Source of the DNA: Sinorhizobium mexicanum | Lineage (GTDB): Bacteria; Pseudomonadota; Alphaproteobacteria; Rhizobiales; Rhizobiaceae | Length of the DNA stretch: 64,000 nt | Assembly (NCBI RefSeq): GCF_013488225.1 | Contig: NZ_CP041241.1 | Coordinates: 1,054,001-1,118,000, forward strand | Direction: 5' to 3' | Part shown: one piece after another, positions 1-8,735 of the stretch | How positions within the stretch are numbered: the stretch's first letter is position 1 | Layout: each line of letters starts with the position of its first letter | Program-made: the position numbers and the translations under genes | Notes under the pieces: generated by a model | Database searches by the model: none | The model's input: the letters and a program-made list of their open reading frames with translations, nothing else | Told to the model about the DNA's origin: nothing

Positions 1-558
1 GAAGCGGGGGTCCGGGCGCTGTCGCATGAAACGGTGGTTCTGCTTGCCGGCTCGCTGTTGCCGCTCCGAGCCGGATGGTACGGCAAGCTCGTCGCCGCCC
101 ATGACACGCAGGGGGGCGTCATTTCCCCCACGCTTGCCTATGAGGACCATTCAGTTCGCTGGACCGGAAGCTGGCCGGCCGGGCAATCCGAATATCCGGC
201 GTTGAGCCGCTATGCCGGCTACCCCTTAAGCGCCGTAACAGGCCTCAAATTGACCCAGGTCGCGGCAGCATCCTTCGAGTGCTGCATCCTGCCACGCGAA
301 GCCTTCCTCGTCGCCGGAGGCTTTTCCGGCGGCTATCTCGGCTCGCAGCAAAAGGGCCTGGACCTTGGCCTGAGGCTCAGCCGCTCCGGAATACCCTCGT
401 ACTGGCTGCCAGCGGTGCAGATGCTGGGGGCTGATGAGTCGTCCGGTGCAGCGACGGCGGCACTCGCTCCCCTCGTGAAGCGGATCGATCGAAGAATATT
501 CGCTTCCCGCTGGGCTCCGGCTCGCCATGACAGTTGGTTCGAAGAGGTCTCCGCATGA
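1..558 (+). CDS. Glycosyltransferase, C-terminal part (5' end outside window)
   Basis: The frame is open from base 1 to a TGA at 556-558, so the gene starts upstream of the window; the GTG at 34 is internal. The visible 185 residues resemble the acceptor half of a GT-A (family 2-like) glycosyltransferase: a 'VLLAGSLLPL' strand, then a 'REAFLVAGGFSGGYLG' segment like the region around the catalytic base in GT2 enzymes. It likely transfers a sugar for a surface polysaccharide. Its stop overlaps the start of the next glycosyltransferase (ATGA), so the two are translationally coupled. The nucleotide-sugar-binding half is not visible, so donor and product cannot be named. Confidence 0.6.
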   Translation, partial: EAGVRALSHETVVLLAGSLLPLRAGWYGKLVAAHDTQGGVISPTLAYEDHSVRWTGSWPAGQSEYPALSRYAGYPLSAVTGLKLTQVAAASFECCILPREAFLVAGGFSGGYLGSQQKGLDLGLRLSRSGIPSYWLPAVQMLGADESSGAATAALAPLVKRIDRRIFASRWAPARHDSWFEEVSA

Positions 559-1874
559 GCGATCGGCTCCGTGTTCTCGTTGTTTCACATGGCCATCCGA
601 CAATGTCTCTTGGCGGAGCGGAGACGGCGTCCCACAGCCTTCACAAGGGGCTGAACACGTTGCCGGGGCTTGAATCGATCTATCTGGCTCGCGTCGGCCA
701 TCCTGTCCCGCGCCACGGTGCGTCGGCGCTCATGAGCCACCGTCTCGCGCCGGATGAAGTCCTCTTCCACGCCGACGACTACGACCACTTCTTCCTCTCC
801 AACGGCGATACCGAAGCAATCCGTCGCGACCTCCTGCGCTTTGTCGGCGATCTCACCCCCCATGTGGTTCACTTCCATCACCTGATCGGCATGGGAGTGG
901 AGGCCCTCTATGCCCTTCGCGAGGCATTGCCGGAAGCGATCATCGTGGTGACCTTCCACGAATATCTTTCGATCTGCCACAATCACGGGCAAATGGTGAA
1001 GCGGCCTTCCGGCCAACTCTGTAGCAGGGCTTCGCCCATCGGCTGCCACGGATGCTTTCCCGAAATCCCGGTGTCCCGATTCCTGAAGCGCGAACAGTTC
1101 CTGCGCGGCATGCTCGGCCTTGCCGACGCCTTCGTCTCGCCCAGCATGTTCCTCGCCACGCGGTATGTCGAATGGGGAATCGACGCGGAGAAACTCTCCG
1201 TCATCGACAACGGGATAGTGACTGGCGAGATCGCGCCGGTGCGAGACCTGCCGGCTCAGACCGCCCGGCGAAACCGCTTCGCCTATTTCGGGCAGATGAC
1301 ACCTTTTAAAGGCATCGATGTGCTCATCGATGCCGTTTCACGCGTGCCGCAGGAGATCTGGGGCGAGGATTCCTGCCTGATGATCTTCGGCGGCAACCTT
1401 GAACGCCAGCCAACCGAATTCCAGGACCGGCTCAAGAAGCTTATCGACGAGGCCGGCCGCAGGGTGCGCTTCTACGGTGCCTATCAAAACGGGGACATGC
1501 CGCGGCTTATGCGCTCCGTCGACTGGGTGGTCCTGCCGTCCACCTGGTGGGAGAACTCGCCGATGGTTATCCAGGAAGCGTTGCACCACCGTCGGCCGAT
1601 CATCTGCGCCGACATCGGCGGGATGGCCGAGAAAGTTCGGGACGGGAGAGACGGCCTGCATTTCCGCGCCGGCAGCGCGCAGGATCTGGCCGATCGACTG
1701 ATCGAAGCGGTGCGCGAGCCACAGGTTTGGGATCGACTGCATGCAACCCTGCGGCCGCCGACGAGCCATGTCGACTCCGCTCGCGCCCACGCAGACCTCT
1801 ATCGCCGGCTACTCGGAGAAAAACGGAGCGCGAGGAATGGCGGGCACTACGACCCGGTCTCACTGACCGCCTGA
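555..1874 (+). CDS. Glycosyltransferase family 4 (GT-B fold)
   Basis: A 439-residue cytoplasmic GT-B glycosyltransferase. The N-terminal domain begins 'VLVVSHGHPTMSLGGAE', the acceptor-side glycine-rich loop of GT4 enzymes. The C-terminal donor domain has 'FAYFGQMTPFKGIDVLIDA' near residue 245 and the E-x7-E region around 'WENSPMVIQEALHHRRPII' near residue 335. I chose the ATG at 555, which overlaps the preceding stop, over an in-frame start at 534. A Cys-rich stretch near residues 145-180 ('CHNHGQ...CSRASPIGCHGC') may be a metal site or disulfide cluster, as in some GT4 proteins. The sugar transferred is unknown; a surface-polysaccharide role is inferred from the neighbour. Confidence 0.8.
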   Translation: MSDRLRVLVVSHGHPTMSLGGAETASHSLHKGLNTLPGLESIYLARVGHPVPRHGASALMSHRLAPDEVLFHADDYDHFFLSNGDTEAIRRDLLRFVGDLTPHVVHFHHLIGMGVEALYALREALPEAIIVVTFHEYLSICHNHGQMVKRPSGQLCSRASPIGCHGCFPEIPVSRFLKREQFLRGMLGLADAFVSPSMFLATRYVEWGIDAEKLSVIDNGIVTGEIAPVRDLPAQTARRNRFAYFGQMTPFKGIDVLIDAVSRVPQEIWGEDSCLMIFGGNLERQPTEFQDRLKKLIDEAGRRVRFYGAYQNGDMPRLMRSVDWVVLPSTWWENSPMVIQEALHHRRPIICADIGGMAEKVRDGRDGLHFRAGSAQDLADRLIEAVREPQVWDRLHATLRPPTSHVDSARAHADLYRRLLGEKRSARNGGHYDPVSLTA

Positions 1875-1958
1875 ACCCCTTGGGAAGAAGCCCGTCATGT
1901 TTCCCGAAGGGGTGAAGCCACGTTCGCGGTGCGGTCCAAATTGTTTCGGAGACTCCAT

Positions 1959-2891
1959 ATGCTCATTTATTCCGACGAAAACCTCGAGGTCATACATCGC
2001 CCCGGATCGTCGGCGTATCTTCTCGTCACCTTCAATGAAATGGAAATGCAGGCGAACGGCAGTCGCTTTTGGGGTCAACGGTTCTGCGAAAAGGCAGACA
2101 TTGCCGCACTCGGTTTCATCAGCAGGCGACCGAACTGGTTCCCGGCCGCAAGCGTCGTGAAGGCGGTGAACGCCGCGGCATCGATACTTCGCACAGCGTC
2201 GGAGCGCATCCTCTACGGCCATTCGCAGGGCGGCTACGCGGCGCTGCGCTACCGGCGCCGCTTCGACGCGACGGTCGCCATCGCCTTTTGTCCGCAACTC
2301 TCGATAGACCCCAGGGCCGTGCCGTTCGACGGCCGGTTCACGCGCCATTACGTGGCCGATCTCCATGCCAACATGGGGATTGCAGCGGACCAAGCGGCCG
2401 GCAGCGCCTATATTTTCTACGACCCCTTCCATGCTGTCGATCGCCGCCACGCCGAGCGGATTGCGGCACTGCAAGCGAACACACGCCTCATCCCCGTGCA
2501 CATGACGGGGCACGGCACGGTCCGGGCATTCGCCGGAACCGCGCGCGCCCTTTCGCTTATCGAGGCCTGCCGCGCAGACGACGATCCGAGTCTGCACGCA
2601 CTCGCTCGCGCAGCCCGGGTCGATGCACCCATGCGTCCCTATCAGATCGCGGTCGCGGCGGTTGCCCGCCACCCCGCCTGGGCCGACCGGGTTCATCGGC
2701 GCTTCGGCGGCGGCTTTTCTCCTGTCGAGCGGGTCAACTTTCTCTACCATCGCGCCAACCGCCATATCCGCGACGGCGAACTCGGCGTTGCACGCGACAA
2801 GCTGGCCGAGGTCGTCGCGCTGCGACCGGGTGACCCAGGCTTCGCGTGGCGGTTAAAGGAGCTCGAAAGCCGTATGGCTCGCGCAATCTAG
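1959..2891 (+). CDS. Alpha/beta-hydrolase-like protein with TPR-like C-terminus
   Basis: A 310-residue protein of unclear function. The motif 'LYGHSQGGYAALRY' near residue 85 is a typical nucleophile elbow (G-x-S-x-G), and 'MTGHGT' near residue 182 could carry the catalytic histidine. The last ~70 residues are helical and resemble a tetratricopeptide-type tail ('GELGVARDKLAEVVALRPGDP'). The ATG at 1959 is preferred over an upstream GTG at 1929 because a CGGAGA Shine-Dalgarno lies six bases before it. It follows two glycosyltransferases on the same strand after 84 bases and may modify a glycan or peptide, but no substrate can be assigned. Confidence 0.6.
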   Translation: MLIYSDENLEVIHRPGSSAYLLVTFNEMEMQANGSRFWGQRFCEKADIAALGFISRRPNWFPAASVVKAVNAAASILRTASERILYGHSQGGYAALRYRRRFDATVAIAFCPQLSIDPRAVPFDGRFTRHYVADLHANMGIAADQAAGSAYIFYDPFHAVDRRHAERIAALQANTRLIPVHMTGHGTVRAFAGTARALSLIEACRADDDPSLHALARAARVDAPMRPYQIAVAAVARHPAWADRVHRRFGGGFSPVERVNFLYHRANRHIRDGELGVARDKLAEVVALRPGDPGFAWRLKELESRMARAI

Positions 2892-2893
2892 AT

Positions 2894-2921
2894 CCGAACC
2901 CTTAGGTCACCTCGGGTTCGG
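2894..2921 (+). terminator. Hairpin downstream of the hydrolase gene
   Basis: A perfect 8-bp inverted repeat, CCGAACCC / GGGTTCGG, starts two bases after the stop codon. An inner AGGT/ACCT pairing would lengthen the stem. There is no T-run after it, so it may be a processing or mRNA-stabilising hairpin rather than a classical intrinsic terminator. Confidence 0.45.
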
Positions 2922-3264
2922 CAGCCCTACAGCGGAAAGAAGATCAGATCCCGCAAACTGCACACCCCTCTATTCTCCAATGTCCTTCGAACAGCTCACG
3001 TTCGCGAACAAGGCCTTCGCGAACAAGATCGAAAAAGGCGCGCACGCGGGCTGCGCTCTTCGGGCGATCGCGACCACCAGAGCGCGCAGTTGAACAAGGC
3101 GGCGCCGAGCGCGTATAAATATCATGGACTTCGGTTGGACGAGCGCCTCATGCCTCGAAGGCCCGCGTTTCGGGAACGTCCGTGCGCCCGGAACGTTTCG
3201 GATATGCAGTATCCGGCGAAGCGCCGCCGAGCCGACCATCCGGGAACAACCTGGAGTGAGGGCC
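2922..3264. other. Intergenic stretch, no gene supported
   Basis: About 340 bases between the hairpin and the 70-residue gene. Small frames on both strands here have no family features or ribosome binding sites. It presumably holds the promoter of the following gene. Confidence 0.5.
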
Positions 3265-3477
3265 ATGGAACAAACAAACGCTTGCAAATTGGCAAAGGAA
3301 TATCTGCGCCTCGGCGGTCATCGCCGGGTGGTCATCGACGATAACCAGACCTCGGTCAGAAACTGGGAGCCTGAGCCTGCGGCGGCCGAGGCGTTCTGGA
3401 GGAAAAACGTCGAAAGTCTCGGGCCGGAAAGACAGCGCGAGGTGCAACTCCTGCTGCCTACGATCAATCGCGCATAG
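3265..3477 (+). CDS. Small hypothetical protein, 70 aa
   Basis: A short charged protein with no signal peptide or membrane segment. The start is the ATG at 3265, preceded by GGAGTGAGG; an upstream in-frame extension to 3124 lacks a ribosome binding site. The middle contains 'VIDDNQTSVRNWEPEPAAAEAFW' split by acidic and aromatic residues, and the end is helical and basic. I do not recognise a family. It lies 146 bases upstream of the amidohydrolase/QEGLA/ATP-grasp trio on the same strand, so it could belong to that locus, possibly as substrate or regulator; that is speculation. Confidence 0.55.
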   Translation: MEQTNACKLAKEYLRLGGHRRVVIDDNQTSVRNWEPEPAAAEAFWRKNVESLGPERQREVQLLLPTINRA

Positions 3478-3623
3478 GGCAAAGGCCTGGCTGAGTCCGC
3501 ACCAGTGCCAGCGTGTGCCGCTTTAGCGGGTGATTTTTTGCGCCCACGCGCGGAACAGAAAACTTCGTTTCTGAATTGTAGCCATGTCACCGATACGCGG
3601 AATGCGGCTGCGAAAGCGTTGAG

Positions 3624-4454
3624 ATGAATAGACCGGATTGCCCCAGCAAGGTGTCGACAGAGTCTCTCGACGACGAATGGTGGACTCAGCATCGCGGTGA
3701 CTCGCCGATCGTCGCCACGGCCATCCACAACGGCCATGCGGTGCGCGGCGAGGTCGGACGTCTCCTCGGCCTTTCGGCCGCGGAACGACTGCGGGAGGAG
3801 GATCCGTTCACCGAGTTCATCATCCGCGACTTCCCGAACCGGATTGTCGTTCACCGGTCGCGCTTCGAGGTCGATATCAATCGCCCCCGCGGTGTTGCGA
3901 TATACGTGCGGCCTGAGCAGGCCTGGGGCCTCAATGTCTGGACCGTCAAGCCCCCGCAAGATTTGGTCGAAGCGTCGCTCGCGATGCATGACGAATATTA
4001 CGCCATGCTGGAGGCGATGCTCGCGGGCATCGAGCGGCGCCATGGACGCTTCGTCGTTCTTGACGTCCATAGCTACAACCACCGGCGCCGCGGTCCTGAA
4101 GCGGAAGCAATGCGGGCGGAAGCGGCGCCGGAGGTCAACATCGGCACATTTTCGATGGATCGCGTGAAATGGGCCCGGGTCGTGGATGCTTTCGTCGAGG
4201 CCCTGGGGACAGTTGACTGGCAAGGACGACGCCTCGACATACGCGAAAACATCGCGTTTCAGGGCAGAGGTGAACAAACGCGATTCATCCATGAGCGCTT
4301 CCCTGACACGGGTTGCGCGATCGCTGTCGAATTCAAGAAGTTCTTCATGGACGAGTGGACGGGCGAACCGAACATGGAGGCGCTTGCGGCGCTCAGGGAG
4401 CTTGTCGCATCGACCCTGCCGTCGCTCGTCAACGCTTTGGGACCGAGCCGATGA
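3624..4454 (+). CDS. N-formylglutamate amidohydrolase family protein
   Basis: A 276-residue member of the N-formylglutamate amidohydrolase family, zinc enzymes that cleave N-acyl groups from glutamate or related amino acids. Visible family signatures are 'AIHNGHAVRGE' (His35, His38, Glu43, probable metal ligands), 'RSRFEVDINRPR' (Arg/Asp substrate-binding block) and 'LDVHSYNHRR' (residues 146-155). Length is normal. It differs from HutG in context: there are no histidine-utilisation genes, and the gene overlaps a QEGLA-motif metallopeptidase (ATGA) followed by an ATP-grasp ligase. The natural substrate is therefore probably a glutamyl- or acylamino-compound made or used by that trio rather than N-formylglutamate. 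Confidence 0.8.
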   Translation: MNRPDCPSKVSTESLDDEWWTQHRGDSPIVATAIHNGHAVRGEVGRLLGLSAAERLREEDPFTEFIIRDFPNRIVVHRSRFEVDINRPRGVAIYVRPEQAWGLNVWTVKPPQDLVEASLAMHDEYYAMLEAMLAGIERRHGRFVVLDVHSYNHRRRGPEAEAMRAEAAPEVNIGTFSMDRVKWARVVDAFVEALGTVDWQGRRLDIRENIAFQGRGEQTRFIHERFPDTGCAIAVEFKKFFMDEWTGEPNMEALAALRELVASTLPSLVNALGPSR

Positions 4455-6328
4455 AACGTTCCGCCGCGCCCGCCGCCAGGGATACGACAGATACACCCGA
4501 CTGGCTCGCGGAGGCGTTGGCGAGCATCAAGGCCGACAAGGCTGTACGAAAAGACCTTCCGGATGGCGGACGGCTGCATATCGATCGCGCATTGCCCTTT
4601 CTTTGCCTGCACATCTCCGGCGACGACGAAGGTCCGGTTGCCCGCGAGATCGCCCAGGCGAATGCCTCCTACCTCGTTGCGCCAGATGCCAACGTTTCTG
4701 CCTTGGTCATCGAAGCCGTCGGCGGGCTGCTCAAGCGGCGTCTCGGTGCATTCATGGTCCTCGAAATCGGCGAACTCGCCCGCGACGAACTGTTGACCGA
4801 CGACGCGCCGTACCTTCCCCCGTTCAAGATCGAGGTCACGGCAAGCCCGCAAGGGCCGGCGCGGATTGCCGCCAAGGCATTCGCCAATGCCGCCGAGGCG
4901 ACCGAAGCGAAGTTCCGTACGCCACGTGTCGAGATTCGTGAAGCCGAAGGACTGGACCTGCCGTTTCCCTGTCTTCGCGTGCGGTTTGCACCGATCTATC
5001 GGCAGCGTGAGTCCGGCAACATCTATCCGCAGCTACGTGAGCGCCTCATCGCGAGCATCTTCGATGCCGGCCTGCAAGCCTTCGCGGCTTTCGTCAGGGC
5101 TACCAAAAGCATGAACATCTCGACGCATCGGGCGCTCGGCAGGAAGGCCTTCATCGACGCCGTGGTGCGCACAGACCGCAGTATCGACGAGGTTGCTTCG
5201 ACCTTCGATTTCCTGCTCGCCGTGACCCCGATCAACGCCGAAGCAGCCTGGAGCGAGTTTGCCGCAAGCGAGTACAGGCGACCTCCCCGTTTTCTCTATC
5301 GGCCGTTGACGCTGGAGGTCGAGAAGGCAAAGAAAAAGCTCTTCTCGATCGCCTTCGACCACCTCGAAGATCCGGTGCTTTATCATCTCTACCGCGAAAA
5401 GCAGCAGGAGCTCGACCTTCAGCTTTCGTTGCTCTCGGCCCGGGAGCGCGCAACATTCATCGAGTTCGGCCGCGCCCTCTACGGTCCCGTCGAGCCGGAA
5501 CTCTTGCGGACAGCGCAGGATATCCTTGCACGGACCGGCGACGGCGCCACCGATGCAGCCCCCGAATCGCGCGTTGCGGAGCGACATGCCGATTGTTATT
5601 CCGTCGAGCAACAGGCGCGCGCGATGATTGCCGAGTACCGCCGCCGTTATGCGGGCTTCGACGCCACCGTGGAAGTGCGCGACGATCTTCCCACCGGCCT
5701 TCTGGTGTCTGGCAGCCGCCTCCTCATTGCACGCAGCACGGCCATGGACGCGGAGCGTGTCGAACCGATCTTGAGCCACGAGATCGGCGTCCATCTGCTA
5801 ACCTATTTCAACGGTTCGGCGCAAGGCTTGCGCCTTTTCCGCTCCGGCCTCGCCGGGTACGAAGGCATGCAGGAGGGATTGGCGGTCTTTGCGGAGTTTC
5901 TGACGGGTGGCATGAGCCACGAGCGGCTGCGCCTCATCGCCGCCCGCGTCGTTGCCTGCGCCGCAATGCTCGCTGGCGCATCGCTGCCGGAAGCCTATCG
6001 ACTGCTGGTTCAAGATCACGGGTTCTTGAAGGCCGATGCCTTCAACGTCGTCCTGCGCGTTTACCGCAGCGGGGGTCTTGCCAAGGATGCGATCTACCTG
6101 CGCGGCCTTCTGCAACTCCTCGCCCATTTGGCGTCCGACGGCGCCCTGGAGCCCTTCTGGATGGGAAAGATCGCCGCTTCGCATTTCGGCGTGATGCAGG
6201 AACTGAGCGCCCGCGGGCTGCTTGGAGTGCCAGCCGTGCGCCCTATATTTCTTGACAATCCGGAAGCACCGTCGCGCTTGGCCAAGGCACGCGCGGGAAT
6301 GTCGCCACTCGACATGGTCGAACGTTAG
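4451..6328 (+). CDS. DUF1704 / QEGLA-motif metallopeptidase-like protein
   Basis: A 625-residue protein of the family called 'flavohemoglobin expression-modulating QEGLA motif protein'. Two motifs form a likely zinc site: 'HEIGVH' at residues 443-448 (HExxxH) and 'MQEGLA' with QEGLA at 474-478, whose glutamate would be the third ligand. The eukaryotic DUF1704 relatives MATCAP are tubulin-tail carboxypeptidases using the same HExxxH site, so a C-terminal peptidase activity is plausible. The start is the ATG at 4451, overlapping the amidohydrolase stop; an in-frame extension to 4313 lies inside that gene. The N-terminal ~370 residues have no motif I can name. No signal peptide is seen. Confidence 0.75.
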   Translation: MKRSAAPAARDTTDTPDWLAEALASIKADKAVRKDLPDGGRLHIDRALPFLCLHISGDDEGPVAREIAQANASYLVAPDANVSALVIEAVGGLLKRRLGAFMVLEIGELARDELLTDDAPYLPPFKIEVTASPQGPARIAAKAFANAAEATEAKFRTPRVEIREAEGLDLPFPCLRVRFAPIYRQRESGNIYPQLRERLIASIFDAGLQAFAAFVRATKSMNISTHRALGRKAFIDAVVRTDRSIDEVASTFDFLLAVTPINAEAAWSEFAASEYRRPPRFLYRPLTLEVEKAKKKLFSIAFDHLEDPVLYHLYREKQQELDLQLSLLSARERATFIEFGRALYGPVEPELLRTAQDILARTGDGATDAAPESRVAERHADCYSVEQQARAMIAEYRRRYAGFDATVEVRDDLPTGLLVSGSRLLIARSTAMDAERVEPILSHEIGVHLLTYFNGSAQGLRLFRSGLAGYEGMQEGLAVFAEFLTGGMSHERLRLIAARVVACAAMLAGASLPEAYRLLVQDHGFLKADAFNVVLRVYRSGGLAKDAIYLRGLLQLLAHLASDGALEPFWMGKIAASHFGVMQELSARGLLGVPAVRPIFLDNPEAPSRLAKARAGMSPLDMVER

Positions 6329-6337
6329 GAGCCGGAC

Positions 6338-7384
6338 ATGCGCATCGCCTTTTTCGTCAATTCCATCGAAGGCGAGGCTACCTACTACGCGACGACCTGG
6401 CTTGCACTCGCGGCACTCGCCCGTGGCCACGATGTTTGCTACGTCACTCCCGGGGACTTCGTGCTGCGTTCCGACGACAGCCTGATTGTCCGCGCGACGA
6501 CCCTGCATGGCCCGAAACCGAAGAAGCCGGAGACGTTGCTCAATGCGCTCAAGGACGAGCGAGCGAAGGTCAGGACGATCGACATCAAGGAAATCGACGT
6601 GCTCTTTCTGCGCAACGATCCTTCGGAAGACGCCGAACGGCGTTCGTGGGCAGCCTATGCCGGCGTGAATTTTGGCCACCTGGCGGCTGATCGCGGCGTG
6701 ATCGTCGTCAACGATCCGGCCGGCTTGGCGGGTGCTCAGAACAAGCTCTATTTGCAAGGTTTTCCGGAAGTTGTTCGCCCCACCACGCTGATCTCCCGGA
6801 GCATCGAGGAAATCCGGGGCTTCATCGATGCGCATCCTGACGGCGTGATCCTGAAGCCTTTGCAGGGATCAGGCGGCAAAAACGTTTTCAAGATCAGCTC
6901 CCGGGAAGAAGCCAACCTCAATCAGATATTTGAAGCTGCCAGCGGCGAAGGGTACCTGATTGCCCAGACCTACCTGCCCGAAGCGACCGCCGGTGATATC
7001 CGCCTTTTTCTCATGAACGGACGGCCTCTGGAGCGCGACGGTGTACATGCCGCGCTCCGCCGGGTGCCGGCCAAGGGCGATGTGCGCTCGAACATGCACG
7101 CGAGCGGTACACCCGAAGCAGCAACGGTCACGCCGGAAATCCTGGCCCTGGCGGAAAAGCTCCGACCGAAGCTGGTTGAAGACGGCATGTTTCTGGTGGG
7201 CCTTGACATCGTCGGCGACAAGATACTGGAGATCAATGTCTTCAGTCCCGGAGCCCTCCCGGAGATCGCCGCGCTTTATGGCGTGGATTTCAGCGAGGAC
7301 ATCATCATCGCGCTGGAAAACAAGCAGAGCATTCGGCGGCTCTATGGGAAAACGTTGTCGAACCGCACGCTGGCGACGCTCTGA
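6338..7384 (+). CDS. ATP-grasp ligase, glutathione synthetase-like
   Basis: A 348-residue ATP-grasp enzyme. It opens 'MRIAFFVNSIEGEATYYATTWLALAALARGH', as in prokaryotic glutathione synthetases, then 'ILKPLQGSGGKNVFKI' near residue 170 (ATP-binding glycine-rich loop) and 'FLVGLDIVGDKILEINVFSPGAL' near 287 (Mg-binding Asp/Glu/Asn). Such enzymes join a carboxylate to an amine through an acyl phosphate. It follows the QEGLA gene after nine bases with a GGAG ribosome binding site. It is not the housekeeping GshB in context; the partners suggest it makes a glutamyl- or peptide-like product handled by the two hydrolases. Substrates are unknown. Confidence 0.75.
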   Translation: MRIAFFVNSIEGEATYYATTWLALAALARGHDVCYVTPGDFVLRSDDSLIVRATTLHGPKPKKPETLLNALKDERAKVRTIDIKEIDVLFLRNDPSEDAERRSWAAYAGVNFGHLAADRGVIVVNDPAGLAGAQNKLYLQGFPEVVRPTTLISRSIEEIRGFIDAHPDGVILKPLQGSGGKNVFKISSREEANLNQIFEAASGEGYLIAQTYLPEATAGDIRLFLMNGRPLERDGVHAALRRVPAKGDVRSNMHASGTPEAATVTPEILALAEKLRPKLVEDGMFLVGLDIVGDKILEINVFSPGALPEIAALYGVDFSEDIIIALENKQSIRRLYGKTLSNRTLATL

Positions 7385-7525
7385 CGTCATCACTGAAGCG
7401 ATATGACTCGCCAATGAATTTGGCGCGAATACGCTTAATGATTTCAAACGTGAGTTTACAAAAGTAATATTATATGATTTTTTCTCGGCAGCTGCATGGA
7501 GAGCAGCTTTCTTTGGGAGGAAATC

Positions 7526-8488
7526 ATGAAATTTGCGAAGGCACTCGCGAGTGCAACGATCCTTGCTGCCTGCACTTTCGGCAGCGCATCGGCCGCGGAA
7601 CTCGTCGTCGGCTTTTCCCAGATCGGATCGGAGTCCGGCTGGCGTGCTGCCGAAACGACACTGACGAAGCAGCAGGCCGAGCAGCGCGGAATCGACCTCA
7701 AATTCGCCGATGCGCAGCAGAAGCAGGAAAACCAGATCAAGGCTATCCGTTCCTTCATCGCGCAAGGCGTGAACGCGATCCTTGTCGCTCCCGTGGTCGC
7801 AACCGGCTGGGACGAAGTGCTGCAGGAGGCGAAGGATGCCGAAATTCCCGTCATCCTGCTCGACCGCACCGTCGACGCATCCGACGATCTCTATCTGACA
7901 GCGGTGACCTCCGACCTCGTCCACGAAGGCAATGTTGCCGGCAAGTGGCTTGCCGACACGGTTGCCGGCAAGCCCTGCAACGTCGTCGAGCTTCAGGGCA
8001 CGACCGGTTCGTCACCGGCGATCGACCGCAAAAAGGGCTTCGAGCAGGCCCTCTCCGGTCACGATAACCTGAAGATCATCCGCAGCCAGACCGGCGACTT
8101 CACCCGTACCAAGGGCAAGGAAGTCATGGAAAGCTTCCTGAAGGCGGAAGGCGGCGGCAAGAACATCTGCGCGCTCTACGCCCATAACGACGACATGGCC
8201 GTCGGCGCGATCCAGGCAATCAAGGAAGCCGGCTTGAAGCCGGGCACGGACATCCTCGTCGTCTCGATCGATGCCGTTCCGGATATCTTCCAGGCCATGG
8301 CCGCTGGCGAAGCCAACGCGACGGTCGAACTGACCCCGAACATGGCGGGACCCGCCTTCGACGCCCTCGCCGCCTACTTGAAGGATGGAAAGGCACCGGG
8401 AAAATGGATCCAGACGGAATCGAAGCTTTATACCCAGGCTGACGATCCGATGAAGGTCTACGAGGAGAAGAAGGGCCTCGGCTACTGA
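7526..8488 (+). CDS. ytfQ: Galactofuranose-type sugar-binding protein, YtfQ-like
   Basis: A 320-residue periplasmic binding protein of the ribose/galactose class (type 1 fold). The signal peptide is 'MKFAKALASATILAACTFGSASA' with cleavage before 'AELVVGFSQ'. 'GFSQIGSESGWR', 'LLDRTVD' and the final 'VYEEKKGLGY' are typical of YtfQ, the E. coli galactofuranose-binding protein. The start is the ATG at 7526 behind a strong GGGAGG; an upstream in-frame start at 7496 would bury the signal peptide. It is the first gene of a ytfQ-ytfR-ytfT-yjfF-ordered importer. The ligand is inferred to be a hexofuranose or pentose. Confidence 0.8.
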   Translation: MKFAKALASATILAACTFGSASAAELVVGFSQIGSESGWRAAETTLTKQQAEQRGIDLKFADAQQKQENQIKAIRSFIAQGVNAILVAPVVATGWDEVLQEAKDAEIPVILLDRTVDASDDLYLTAVTSDLVHEGNVAGKWLADTVAGKPCNVVELQGTTGSSPAIDRKKGFEQALSGHDNLKIIRSQTGDFTRTKGKEVMESFLKAEGGGKNICALYAHNDDMAVGAIQAIKEAGLKPGTDILVVSIDAVPDIFQAMAAGEANATVELTPNMAGPAFDALAAYLKDGKAPGKWIQTESKLYTQADDPMKVYEEKKGLGY

Positions 8489-8496
8489 TCTCTCGC

Positions 8497-8602
8497 TACT
8501 GCATGTTTCCTTAGATCGTAGCCGATTAAGGACAAAAACATGCAGCAATTCAACGTGCTACAGCGACCGTTGTGCGTCTGAAAGGACGCACGGCGCCGTA
8601 GC
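8497..8602 (-). repeat. RIME-like intergenic palindromic repeat, copy A
   Basis: Two adjacent stem-loops: an outer CTGCATGTTT / AAACATGCAG pair, then CTACAGCG...CGCCGTAG enclosing GTGCGTC / GACGCAC. The order is inverted relative to the copies at 23.5 and 44.9 kb. It sits between ytfQ and ytfR and may stabilise or attenuate the transcript so that the binding protein is made in excess. Confidence 0.7.
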
Positions 8603-8735
8603 GGCCCGCCACGGCAGATCCGTTGCGGGCCGCTTCTGCCGTTCGGCAAAGAAGGCACGACCGGAAACGAGGAGAGATGTCGCCGAGACGCGGCATTGTC
8701 TCCGCCCCGGTCTCGACGTTCCAGAGACGGAATCC

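Noticed and set aside
3318..4496. 392-codon minus-strand frame over the amidohydrolase
   Set aside because: Antisense to a clear N-formylglutamate amidohydrolase family gene, with composition of a shadow frame.
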